Positions 1-5,851 of a stretch of 6,650 nucleotides of DNA are shown here, in pieces. The notes under the pieces were generated by a model that saw only the letters and a program-made list of their open reading frames with translations, was not told where the DNA came from and searched no databases. The position numbers were made by a program, and so were the translations under genes. This stretch comes from Burkholderiales bacterium (GTDB taxonomy: Bacteria; Pseudomonadota; Gammaproteobacteria; Burkholderiales; Burkholderiaceae_E). Each line of letters opens with the position of its first letter. Position 1 is the stretch's first letter. The stretch spans positions 900,057-906,706 of the forward strand of contig CP070753.1 of NCBI GenBank assembly GCA_020348765.1, read 5' to 3'.

Positions 1-651
1 GAACACCGTGTGGTCGCCGATCACGACGCCGCAGCGCAACGCCCCGAAGCCGATGGCCTGCGGGTCGCGCTCACCGTTGACGCCGTGGCGTGCGAACACG
101 CCGCACTCGGAGAGATCGCGGCCCAGGGCCGCGGCCACGACCTCGCCCATCCGCAGCGCGGTGCCGGAAGGGGCATCGACCTTGTGGCGGTGATGCATCT
201 CCATCACTTCCACGTCGAAGCCCTGCGCAAGGTAACGGGCCGCGACCTCGAGCAGCTTCAGCGTGACATTGACCCCGACGCTCATGTTGGGCGCGAACAC
301 GATCGGGATACGCTCGGATGCGGCGCGAATCGTCTCGCGCCCGGCTTCGTCCAGACCGGTGGTGCCGATCACCATGCCGACTCCGAGTGCTTCGCAGGCA
401 CGCAGGTGCGCAAGCGTGCCCTCCGGGCGCGTGAAGTCGATCAGGCACTGCGCATCGCGCAGCGCCTGATCGAGATCGGAGCTCACGAGCACCCCGGTCT
501 CGCGCCCGGTGAACTCGCCGGCGTCGCGTCCCAGACCCGGCGCGCCTGCGACGTCCAGCGCCCCGGCCAGGTGGGCGTCCTCGGCCTGCAGCACTGCCTC
601 GATCAGCATTCGGCCCATGCGGCCGGATGCGCCGGCTACCGCGATCCTCAT
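1..651 (-). CDS. dapB: 4-hydroxy-tetrahydrodipicolinate reductase, partial (C-terminus beyond left edge)
   Basis: This enzyme reduces the dihydrodipicolinate precursor with NAD(P)H in the cytoplasm, on the diaminopimelate/lysine pathway that also feeds peptidoglycan. The visible 217 residues start [14 protein letters not shown], the family's dinucleotide-binding Gly-rich loop (residues 7-14). Asp33 follows the second beta strand, where E. coli DapB has Glu38. GTTG is at 96-99 and the family signature [14 protein letters not shown] begins at 152. By alignment to E. coli DapB, His153 and Lys157 are the catalytic pair. The family is usually about 265-270 residues, so roughly 50 are missing. Two in-frame ATGs exist, at 657 and 651. 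I chose 651 because AGGGGA (complement of 661-666) lies 9 bases upstream of it but only 3 bases from 657, and because it gives the usual N-terminus. The gene follows bamE directly and is probably co-transcribed with it. Identification is secure. Confidence 0.97.
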   Translation of the reverse strand, partial: MRIAVAGASGRMGRMLIEAVLQAEDAHLAGALDVAGAPGLGRDAGEFTGRETGVLVSSDLDQALRDAQCLIDFTRPEGTLAHLRACEALGVGMVIGTTGLDEAGRETIRAASERIPIVFAPNMSVGVNVTLKLLEVAARYLAQGFDVEVMEMHHRHKVDAPSGTALRMGEVVAAALGRDLSECGVFARHGVNGERDPQAIGFGALRCGVVIGDHTVF

Positions 652-656
652 CGACA

Positions 657-1058
657 TCAGTCCCCTGCCTTGACCGATGGCAGCACCGGGTCGCTGCCAT
701 CCTCGCTCGCGGGCAGATCGTGGGCCTCGACCCCGGCGACCCGCTCGTTTTCGAAGAAGACGGTTGCGCGCCGCAGCACCGCGCTGCCGTCCGGGTATTG
801 CATGCGAAACACGTAGTCCCACCGGTTCGGATGAAACACGTCGCGCACCAGTGGTGTGCCCAGCAGCCGTCGTACCTGATCGGGCGTCATTCCCCGGCGA
901 ACCCGGTCGAGCGCCGGCTGGGTCACGTAGTTGCCCTGGGCTACCGAGACACGATGCGGTTCGAACAGCCCCGAGCGTGTGCGGTCACCGGACTGGGCAC
1001 ACGAAACGACCGCGACTGCGGCCGCGAGAACAAGCATGCGCGTCTGAACACGGACCAT
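657..1058 (-). CDS. bamE: Outer-membrane assembly lipoprotein BamE (SmpA/OmlA family)
   Basis: BamE is a small lipoprotein of the BAM complex, which inserts beta-barrel proteins into the outer membrane. The 133-residue product has a lipoprotein signal peptide: Arg3 and Arg7, a hydrophobic stretch at 8-18, then the lipobox VVSC with lipidated Cys20. Residue +2 is Ala, not Asp, which fits sorting to the outer membrane. The mature part carries the family core QGNY (41-44), [14 protein letters not shown] (56-69) and [10 protein letters not shown] (76-85). The frame stays open far upstream, but only the ATG at 1058 gives a correct signal peptide. The ATG at 1037 would lose the positive charges. 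No good Shine-Dalgarno sequence is seen before 1058. The gene is divergent from fur, an arrangement known for omlA/fur in Pseudomonas, and runs into dapB: its TGA at 657-659 forms TGATG with a possible dapB ATG. Confidence 0.95.
   Translation of the reverse strand: MVRVQTRMLVLAAAVAVVSCAQSGDRTRSGLFEPHRVSVAQGNYVTQPALDRVRRGMTPDQVRRLLGTPLVRDVFHPNRWDYVFRMQYPDGSAVLRRATVFFENERVAGVEAHDLPASEDGSDPVLPSVKAGD
661..666 (-). promoter_or_regulatory. Ribosome binding site of dapB
   Basis: AGGGGA on the minus strand lies inside the last codons of bamE. Its 9-base spacing to the ATG at 651 favours that start over the ATG at 657, whose TGATG overlap with the bamE stop could still permit re-initiation. Confidence 0.6.
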
Positions 1059-1062
1059 CGGG

Positions 1063-1103
1063 TTAATCAGGTTGCGTGATTCAAAGCCGATATCATACGC
1101 AAA
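1063..1103. promoter_or_regulatory. Probable overlapping divergent promoters of bamE and fur
   Basis: The 119 bases between bamE and fur contain one AT-rich island, around GATATC at 1089-1094, in otherwise GC-rich DNA. TATCAT (1091-1096) could be a -10 for fur. TATGAT, the complement of 1092-1097, could be a -10 for bamE, so the two would sit back to back. TTGCGT (1072-1077) and, on the minus strand, TTGCAG (1111-1116) resemble -35 boxes, but both are only 13 bases from these hexamers, which is too close. The location is plausible, but the exact elements are uncertain. A transcript starting here would give fur a leader of roughly 75-80 bases. Confidence 0.35.
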
Positions 1104-1177
1104 CCCGGGTCTGCAACCCGCCCCCTGGCGTGCGGCGCGCTGGCGGGCGCGTCGCGGCATCGAGAACGGAAACCCGC

Positions 1178-1606
1178 ATGCCAGCGTCCAACGATCTGAA
1201 GAGCATCGGGCTGAAGGCGACCACGCCGCGGCTGAAGATCCTGGAGCTGTTCCAGGGCGGCGCCCAGCGCCACATGTCGGCCGAGGACGTGTACCGGTCG
1301 CTGGTTGCCGAACAGTTCGACATCGGCCTGGCGACCGTGTACCGCGTGTTGGCCCAGTTCGAGCAGGCCGGCTTGCTTCGGCGCAGCCACTTCGAGTCCG
1401 ACAAGGCGGTCTACGAGCTGGACGAGGGCAAGCACCATGACCATCTGGTCTGTCTGGACTGTGGCCGGGTCGAGGAATTCTTCGACCGCCAGATCGAGGG
1501 CCGGCAGCAGCGCGTGGCCAAAGAGCGTGGATTCGAGCTGCGTGACCACGCACTGTCGTTGTACGCACACTGCCGTCGCTCCAGGTGTCCGCACCGCAGC
1601 GGCTGA
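1178..1606 (+). CDS. fur: Ferric uptake regulator Fur
   Basis: Fur is a cytoplasmic iron-sensing dimeric transcription factor that, with Fe(II), represses iron-uptake genes. The product has 142 residues, normal for the family. The N-terminal winged helix includes [15 protein letters not shown] (11-25) and the recognition-helix sequence [17 protein letters not shown] (49-65). The dimerisation domain carries the full metal-ligand set expected from E. coli Fur: His32, Glu80, His87 and His89 for the regulatory site; His86, Asp88, Glu107 and His124 for the second site; and Cys92, Cys95, Cys132 and Cys137 for structural zinc. [11 protein letters not shown] spans 86-96. The ATG at 1178 gives the canonical length; an upstream in-frame ATG at 1076 would add 34 unsupported residues. 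The Shine-Dalgarno is weak (GGA at 1168-1170). The gene stands alone, divergent from bamE and convergent with recN. Zur and PerR are less likely because the DNA-binding helix and both Cys pairs match Fur closely. Confidence 0.96.
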   Translation: MPASNDLKSIGLKATTPRLKILELFQGGAQRHMSAEDVYRSLVAEQFDIGLATVYRVLAQFEQAGLLRRSHFESDKAVYELDEGKHHDHLVCLDCGRVEEFFDRQIEGRQQRVAKERGFELRDHALSLYAHCRRSRCPHRSG

Positions 1607-1653
1607 GCCTCAGCCAGGACGGCCGACACGGGGCCCAGGGCCGCTAGTCGGCC
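1601..1653. terminator. Possible terminator hairpins between convergent fur and recN
   Basis: Two inverted repeats lie at the fur/recN convergence. GGCTGA (1601-1606, which includes the fur stop) pairs with TCAGCC (1610-1615) around a 3-base loop. GGCCGAC (1621-1627) pairs with GTCGGCC (1647-1653) around 19 bases that contain a smaller GGC/GCC stem (1632-1634 with 1640-1642) and the recN stop codon. Neither is followed by a T run on either strand, so intrinsic termination is unproven; they could instead protect the 3' ends or pause polymerase. Confidence 0.35.
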
Positions 1654-3293
1654 GACAGCAATTCGCGCGCGTGACGGCGTGTGGTCGCGGTGATCTGTAC
1701 GCCGCCCAGCATGCGCGCGACTTCCTCGATGCGTTGCGCGTCGGTCAACGGCCGTACCAGCGCAGTGGTGCGGCCGTCGTGGGTGACCTTCTCGACCGAG
1801 AAGTGGCGGTGCGCCTGCGCTGCGACCTGCGGCAGGTGCGTGACCGCCAGAACCTGGGTCGACGAGCCGAGCGTTCGCATCAGCTGCCCGACGCGCTCGG
1901 CCACCGCGCCGCCCACGCCGGCATCGGCCTCGTCGAACACCAGCGTCGGCACCGGATTCGCGGCGGCCGCATTGGCCGCGATCGCGAGGCCGATGCGCGA
2001 CAGCTCGCCGCCGGAGGCGATGCGAGCGATCGGCCGTGGCGCGGTTCCCGCGTGCGGCGCGACCAGGAATTCGACCCGATCGATGCCGGCCGCCGAGGCT
2101 TCGACCGATGCCAGGTCGATCGCGAATTCGGCGCGCGGCATGCCCAGTGCGTGCAGTGACCGGGTCACAGCGGCGGCCAGCTCGGGTGCCGCCCTGCGGC
2201 GCACCGAGGACAGCGCATCGGCCGCCTGCCCGAAGCGCGCCGCTGCGTCGCGCTCGCCGCGCTCGAGGGCGGCCAGATCCCGGGCCCGGGCAAGCGCAGC
2301 GAGCCGCGCCTGCACCGACTCGAGCTCGCGTGGAATGTCTTCGGGGGCGATGCGGAACTTGCGCGCCACGCCGTGCGCGAGCGCGAGCCTGCGATCGATG
2401 TCCTCGATTCGTTCGGGGTCGAGATCGATGCCGCGGGCATATTCGGACAGCAGGCGCGCGGCTTCCTCGACATGGATCGTCGCCGATTCGAGCAATTCGA
2501 CCGCGGGCGCCAGCGCGCGATCGATGCGCAGCAGCGACTTGAGCTGCGTGCCGATCTGGTACAGCCGCGTAACCTGCGCTTCGTCGGCCTCGAGAAGTGC
2601 CTCGACCGCGCCGTTGGCCGCTTCGATCAGGCTCTGGGCATGCGCCAGTCGGCGCTGTTCGTCGGAGAGCGTCTGCCACTCCCCCGGCGCGAGCCCGGCG
2701 GCCGACAGCTCGCCGATCTGCCACTCGAGCCGTTCGCGCTCGAGCGCGAATTCGCGCTCGCGCTCGCTCGCTTGAGCCAGGCGGCTCGCCGCGTCGCGCC
2801 AGTCGCGAAAGGCGGCGGCCACTTCGGCAGCCTGGGCGCCGCAGCCGGCGAACGCGTCGAGCAACGTGCGCTGCGCCTCGGCACGCACCAGCGCCTGGTG
2901 CGCATGCTGTCCGTGCACGGCGAGCAGCAGCTCACCGAGCTCGCGCAACTGCGCAACCGTGCTCGCGTGGCCGTTGATGTAGGCACGCGATCGACCGTCG
3001 GCCTCGATCACGCGGCGCACCAGAACCGTGCCCGGGTCGCCGCCGAGGTCGCGGGCCGCGATCCAGATCTCTACCGCCCCCACGCTGTCGAAGCCGGCCG
3101 TGATCTCGGCGCGCGCGGCCGGTTCGCGAACCGCGCCCGAGTCGGCACGCGCCCCCAGCGCCAGCAACAGCGCGTCGACCAGGATCGACTTGCCGGCGCC
3201 GGTCTCGCCCGACAGCACGTTGAAGCCGGGGCCGAACTCGATTTCGGCTGCGCCCACGATCACGTAGTCACGCAGCTGCAGCGTGCGCAGCAT
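1644..3293 (-). CDS. recN: DNA repair protein RecN (SMC-like ATPase)
   Basis: RecN is an SMC-like ATPase that binds broken DNA and helps RecA-dependent double-strand break repair. At 549 residues it is close to the roughly 550 of E. coli RecN. The N-terminal half of the ATPase head has the start [14 protein letters not shown] and Walker A GETGAGKS (29-36). The block LAVHGQHAHQALV follows, then a long Glu/Arg/Ala-rich coiled-coil region across the middle, including SERERE and ALERERLEW. The C-terminal half carries the ABC signature SGGELSR (427-433), Walker B TLVFDEAD (450-457) and the H-loop VTH (484-486). All catalytic motifs are intact. The ATG shares one base with the nadK stop (TGATG) and has no clear Shine-Dalgarno, so translation is probably coupled to nadK. 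No LexA-like CTGT-N8-ACAG site is seen before recN or before nadK. Confidence 0.97.
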   Translation of the reverse strand: MLRTLQLRDYVIVGAAEIEFGPGFNVLSGETGAGKSILVDALLLALGARADSGAVREPAARAEITAGFDSVGAVEIWIAARDLGGDPGTVLVRRVIEADGRSRAYINGHASTVAQLRELGELLLAVHGQHAHQALVRAEAQRTLLDAFAGCGAQAAEVAAAFRDWRDAASRLAQASEREREFALERERLEWQIGELSAAGLAPGEWQTLSDEQRRLAHAQSLIEAANGAVEALLEADEAQVTRLYQIGTQLKSLLRIDRALAPAVELLESATIHVEEAARLLSEYARGIDLDPERIEDIDRRLALAHGVARKFRIAPEDIPRELESVQARLAALARARDLAALERGERDAAARFGQAADALSSVRRRAAPELAAAVTRSLHALGMPRAEFAIDLASVEASAAGIDRVEFLVAPHAGTAPRPIARIASGGELSRIGLAIAANAAAANPVPTLVFDEADAGVGGAVAERVGQLMRTLGSSTQVLAVTHLPQVAAQAHRHFSVEKVTHDGRTTALVRPLTDAQRIEEVARMLGGVQITATTRRHARELLSAD

Positions 3294-4177
3294 CAGCGTT
3301 CGGGCGCCTGCGGCAGCAGCTGCCAGGAAAGCTTCTTGCGCAGCGTCGCGAAGTAGCTGTAACCGACCGGGTGCAGCAGCCGTATCCGATACGGCGCGCG
3401 CTCGATGTGGATCTCGTCTGCCGTCTGCAGGTCGGCGAAGGTCTGCATGTCGCAGTTGACGCGCGAATCGGGTGCCTCGTGCACGCGGATCATGATGCGG
3501 CTCGAATCGGGGAGCACGATGGGCCGATTGGACAACGCCTGTGGCGCCACCGGCACGATCACGAAGCCGGCCAGGTTCGGATGCAGGATCGGACCGGCAG
3601 CGGACAGCGAATACGCGGTCGATCCGGTCGGCGTCGACACGATCAGGCCGTCGGCGCGCTGCGTGTACATGAAGACGCCGTCGACCTCGACGTCGAGCTC
3701 GACCATGCGGCCATAGGCACCGCGGCTGACCACGACGTCGTTGAGCGCCAGAGCCGAGAACACGACCTCGTGCGAACGCATCACGCGCGCCGACAGCAGC
3801 GTGCGGTGCCCGGTCTCGTACTGGCCGTCGAGGATCGCCTTGAGCGCGTCGCGCCAGCTGGCCAGCGGTACGTCGGTCATGAATCCGAGCCGGCCGTGGT
3901 TGATGCCCACCAGCGGCACGTCGAAGCCGGCCATCTGCCTTGCGATGCCCAGCATCGTGCCGTCGCCGCCGACGACGACCGCCAGGTCGGCCCGCTCGCC
4001 GATGCCCTCAGCGGGCACGCCGGTTTCTTCGCGGCCGATCGAGCGCGCGGTCTCGGCCTCGAACAGCACCTCTTGATCCCGGGCGCGCAGGAAAGCGGCG
4101 ATTTCGTCGAGGGTGTCACCCACCCCCGCGGTGTGATGGCGGCCGACAAGCGCGACGCAACTGAAGGGCCTGGACAT
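3293..4177 (-). CDS. nadK: NAD kinase
   Basis: NAD kinase phosphorylates NAD+ to NADP+ in the cytoplasm and sets the supply of NADP(H). The product has 294 residues, typical for bacteria. GGDGTM (70-75) contains the key Asp72. NHGRLGF (93-99) is the family NxGxLGF motif, ALNDVV (144-149) contributes to NAD binding, and the glycine-rich segment [16 protein letters not shown] (175-190) is the most diagnostic block. That block ends SAAGP, where many homologues have SAGGP, a conservative change. The start at 4177 gives the usual N-terminus ([13 protein letters not shown]); an ATG at 4249 would add 24 low-complexity residues. There is no Shine-Dalgarno before the chosen ATG, but a TGTAAT -10-like hexamer lies 7 bases upstream. 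The stop overlaps the recN start by one base, so nadK-recN looks like a two-gene unit, divergent from hrcA. Confidence 0.96.
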   Translation of the reverse strand: MSRPFSCVALVGRHHTAGVGDTLDEIAAFLRARDQEVLFEAETARSIGREETGVPAEGIGERADLAVVVGGDGTMLGIARQMAGFDVPLVGINHGRLGFMTDVPLASWRDALKAILDGQYETGHRTLLSARVMRSHEVVFSALALNDVVVSRGAYGRMVELDVEVDGVFMYTQRADGLIVSTPTGSTAYSLSAAGPILHPNLAGFVIVPVAPQALSNRPIVLPDSSRIMIRVHEAPDSRVNCDMQTFADLQTADEIHIERAPYRIRLLHPVGYSYFATLRKKLSWQLLPQAPER

Positions 4178-4184
4178 GCGCGGG

Positions 4185-4190
4185 ATTACA
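4185..4190 (-). promoter_or_regulatory. Candidate extended -10 of nadK
   Basis: On the minus strand TGTAAT, preceded by TGG (an extended -10 pattern), ends 7 bases before the nadK ATG. A start site at the usual distance would fall on or next to the A of the ATG. No convincing -35 is found 16-18 bases upstream. Matching five of six consensus bases is suggestive but not proof. Confidence 0.4.
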
Positions 4191-4202
4191 CCACAATTTC
4201 CG

Positions 4203-4237
4203 CTGCCGCCGGCAGGCGCGGACTCGGCCGTTGGCCG
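4203..4237. repeat. Two short palindromes in the nadK/hrcA divergent gap
   Basis: CTGCC-GCC-GGCAG (4203-4215) and CGGCC-GTT-GGCCG (4225-4237) are both perfect 5-base inverted repeats with a 3-base centre, ten bases apart. They sit between the putative nadK and hrcA start signals and could be operator half-sites or chance in GC-rich DNA. They do not resemble the CIRCE element bound by HrcA (TTAGCACTC-N9-GAGTGCTAA). Confidence 0.3.
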
Positions 4238-4256
4238 GATCGACGCCAATCCGATT

Positions 4257-4264
4257 TATAGTAT
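4257..4264 (+). promoter_or_regulatory. Candidate -10 of hrcA
   Basis: TATAGTAT is the AT-rich core of the divergent gap and holds two overlapping TANNNT hexamers, at 4257-4262 and 4259-4264. These end 9 and 7 bases before the hrcA ATG, implying a leader of about 0-3 bases. TTGGCC (4231-4236) is a weak -35 candidate, 18 bases from TTTATA (4255-4260). No Shine-Dalgarno sequence is visible. Confidence 0.45.
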
Positions 4265-4271
4265 TCGGGCC

Positions 4272-5303
4272 ATGCTGGACCGCCGCGCACAGACCCTGCT
4301 CAAGACCCTGATCGAGCGCTACATCGCCGAAGGCCACCCGGTGGGCTCGCGCGCGCTGTCGCGCTACTCGGGGCTGGAGCTCTCGCCGGCCACGGTGCGC
4401 AACGTGATGGCCGACCTGGAGGAGATGGGGCTGATCGCCAGCCCGCACACCTCGGCCGGCCGCGTGCCCACGCCCAAGGGCTACCGCCTGTTCGTCGACA
4501 CGATGCTGACGATGCGTCCGATCGACGTCGGCGAGGCCGAGCAGATGCAGGATCGGATCCACCCGGACCAGCCGCAGCGCGTGCTGACCGCGGCCGCGCA
4601 GGTCATGTCGGGCCTGACCCGATTCGCCGGCGTCGTGATGACGCCGCGGCGCAACTCGGCCTTTCGGCAGCTCGAGTTCGTTCGACTGGGCGAGCGGCGC
4701 ATCCTGCTGATCATCGTCACGCCGGACGGCGACGTGCAGAACCGGATTCTGCTGACCGAGCGCGATTACTCGCCGTCGCAGCTGGTCGAGGCTGCCAACT
4801 ACCTGAACCAGCATTATGCCGGGCTCGAGTTCTCCAGCATTCGCGGCAGGCTCGCATCCGAGCTGGAGCGGCTGCGCGACGACATGAGCGCGCTGATGAG
4901 CAGCGCCGTGGAGGCTGGCAGTCTCGCCGCCGAAGAGGACGTCGAGAAGGTCGTGATCTCCGGCGAGCACAACCTGCTCGGGGTCGCCGAGCTCGCCGAC
5001 AACATGGACCGGCTGCGGCGGCTGTTCGAGTTGTTCGAGCAGAAGACGCGGCTGCTGCAACTGCTCGATCTTTCGAGCCGCGCGCACGGCGTGCAGATCT
5101 ACATCGGGGGCGAGTCCGATCTGGTGCCGATGGACGCGATGAGCCTGGTGACTGCGTCGTACGAAGTCGATGGCAAGGTCATCGGCACCCTGGGCGTGAT
5201 CGGACCGACGCGCATGGCATACGAGCGGGTCGTGCCGATCGTCGACATCACCGCGAAGCTGGTCTCGACCGCGCTCAGCTACCAGGGTGGCAGCGGCAGT
5301 TGA
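4272..5303 (+). CDS. hrcA: Heat-inducible transcription repressor HrcA
   Basis: HrcA represses class I heat-shock operons such as groESL by binding the CIRCE operator; its activity depends on GroEL. The 343-residue product is of normal length. The N-terminal winged helix (about 1-76) reads [21 protein letters not shown], then the PVGSRALS and [19 protein letters not shown] segments, and closes with [18 protein letters not shown] (59-76), the family hallmark. The C-terminal GAF-like domain has GEHNLL, a helical stretch around [14 protein letters not shown], and LGVIGPTRM (307-315) near the end. I chose the ATG at 4272 because it gives the canonical N-terminus. The frame is open to an ATG at 4176, but that would add 32 residues with no family match and overlap the divergent nadK promoter region. 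No CIRCE element is visible upstream, so autoregulation through CIRCE is not supported here. The stop overlaps the next gene's TTG start. Confidence 0.96.
   Translation: MLDRRAQTLLKTLIERYIAEGHPVGSRALSRYSGLELSPATVRNVMADLEEMGLIASPHTSAGRVPTPKGYRLFVDTMLTMRPIDVGEAEQMQDRIHPDQPQRVLTAAAQVMSGLTRFAGVVMTPRRNSAFRQLEFVRLGERRILLIIVTPDGDVQNRILLTERDYSPSQLVEAANYLNQHYAGLEFSSIRGRLASELERLRDDMSALMSSAVEAGSLAAEEDVEKVVISGEHNLLGVAELADNMDRLRRLFELFEQKTRLLQLLDLSSRAHGVQIYIGGESDLVPMDAMSLVTASYEVDGKVIGTLGVIGPTRMAYERVVPIVDITAKLVSTALSYQGGSGS
5284..5290 (+). promoter_or_regulatory. Ribosome binding site of the NTF2-like gene
   Basis: AGGGTGG lies within the last codons of hrcA, 9 bases before TTG at 5300. It supports use of that non-ATG start, since no ATG or GTG in this frame is suitable nearby. 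Confidence 0.5.
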
Positions 5304-5851
5304 GCGAGGCGCTGATCCACCGGTTCTACGGCGCCATCGCGGGCGGCGACGCGCACGCGCTCGACGCGTGCCTGCATTCGAGCGTCAGCTTCTCGGACCC
5401 GATCTATCCGGACCTGCGCGGAGAGCGGGCACGGCAGATGTGGCGACTGGTGCTCGCCGGCTCGCCACTGGTCGGAGTGCGGTACGACATCGCCTTTGCC
5501 GACGAGCGCAAGGCACAGGTGCGCTGGGAGTCCACCGTGCGCCATGCGAGGCGGCTGGTGCGCACGCGGGGAGCGAGCACGTTCGCATTCTGGGACGGGC
5601 GCATCGTGCGCCAGGTCGACGAATGGGACTTCTGGGCCTGGTCGCGGCGCGCGCGGGGCCTGCGCGGCTGGCTGCTGGGCGGCCTGCCCGCGTATCGACG
5701 GCGCTACCGCCGGCGCGCGCAAGTGGCGCTCGAGGCGCTCGAGGCGCTCGACACCCGCGAGGCGCTCGACACCCGCGAGGCGCTCGACACCCGCGAGGGG
5801 CTCGACACCCGCGAGGCGCCCGGTCCGGGCTCGCATACAATGGGTGCATGA
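5300..5851 (+). CDS. NTF2/SnoaL-like protein with repetitive C-terminal tail
   Basis: This looks like a small single-domain cone-fold protein of the NTF2/SnoaL-like superfamily; no reaction can be assigned. Visible family features are the N-terminal helix [13 protein letters not shown] (5-17), [20 protein letters not shown] (30-49), the beta segment [23 protein letters not shown] (94-116) and the terminal [16 protein letters not shown] (120-135). In relatives as I know them the protein ends shortly after this last block. Here about 45 more residues follow: a basic stretch (RRRYRRRA, 133-140), then four six-residue repeats EALDTR (148-171, third-last copy intact, fourth EGLDTR) and a Gly/Pro-rich end. 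The start is TTG, overlapping the hrcA TGA (TTGA) and preceded by AGGGTGG. The stop overlaps the hemH ATG (ATGA). This placement suggests co-expression with hrcA and hemH, but a functional link is inference only. That the gene is real is well supported by domain pattern and tight overlaps. Confidence 0.85.
   Translation: MSEALIHRFYGAIAGGDAHALDACLHSSVSFSDPIYPDLRGERARQMWRLVLAGSPLVGVRYDIAFADERKAQVRWESTVRHARRLVRTRGASTFAFWDGRIVRQVDEWDFWAWSRRARGLRGWLLGGLPAYRRRYRRRAQVALEALEALDTREALDTREALDTREGLDTREAPGPGSHTMGA
5741..5820 (+). repeat. 18-base tandem repeat, four copies plus a partial
   Basis: The unit GAGGCGCTCGACACCCGC occurs at 5741-5758, 5759-5776, 5777-5794 and 5795-5812, followed by a partial GAGGCGC at 5813-5819. 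The first three copies are identical; the fourth has one change (GCG to GGG, Ala to Gly). Just before them, GTGGCGCTC (5723-5731) and GAGGCGCTC (5732-5740) are half-units, so the array seems to have grown from a 9-base seed. Eighteen is a multiple of three, so copy-number change lengthens or shortens the protein tail without a frameshift. Confidence 0.97.
5836..5841 (+). promoter_or_regulatory. Candidate internal -10 of hemH
   Basis: TACAAT lies exactly 6 bases before the hemH ATG, so a start at the usual distance would be the A of the ATG. It falls in the last codons of the NTF2-like gene. There is no TTG-type -35 at 16-18 bases upstream and no extended TGn. No Shine-Dalgarno is present, only GGGTGC directly against the ATG. 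Confidence 0.4.

Noticed and set aside
1080..1100. Fur box around GATATCATAC
   Set aside because: Only the first few bases resemble GATAATGATAATCATTATC and there is no 19-base dyad; it is better explained as promoter -10 sequence.
1059..1568. Upstream extension of bamE to an ATG at 1568
   Set aside because: It would run through fur antisense and bury the lipoprotein signal peptide that starts at 1058.
1411..2724. Minus-strand open frame (437 codons) overlapping fur and recN
   Set aside because: It is out of frame with recN, extremely Arg/Ala/Gly-rich, and spans the fur/recN convergence; both genes are intact in other frames.
3371..4261. Plus-strand open frame (296 codons) opposite nadK
   Set aside because: It is the antisense shadow of nadK, with His/Asp/Arg-rich composition and no recognisable domain.
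4176..4271. N-terminal extensions of hrcA (from 4176) and nadK (from 4249)
   Set aside because: Both would overlap each other across the divergent gap and add residues absent from their families; the downstream ATGs give canonical N-termini.
4178..4271. CIRCE operator near hrcA
   Set aside because: No TTAGCACTC-N9-GAGTGCTAA or close variant is seen; the palindromes present have a different sequence and a 3-base centre.
4116..5087. Long minus-strand open frame (323 codons) opposite hrcA
   Set aside because: It lies across a complete, motif-rich hrcA and its translation is Gln/His/Arg-rich with no family features. Long antisense frames are expected in GC-rich coding DNA.
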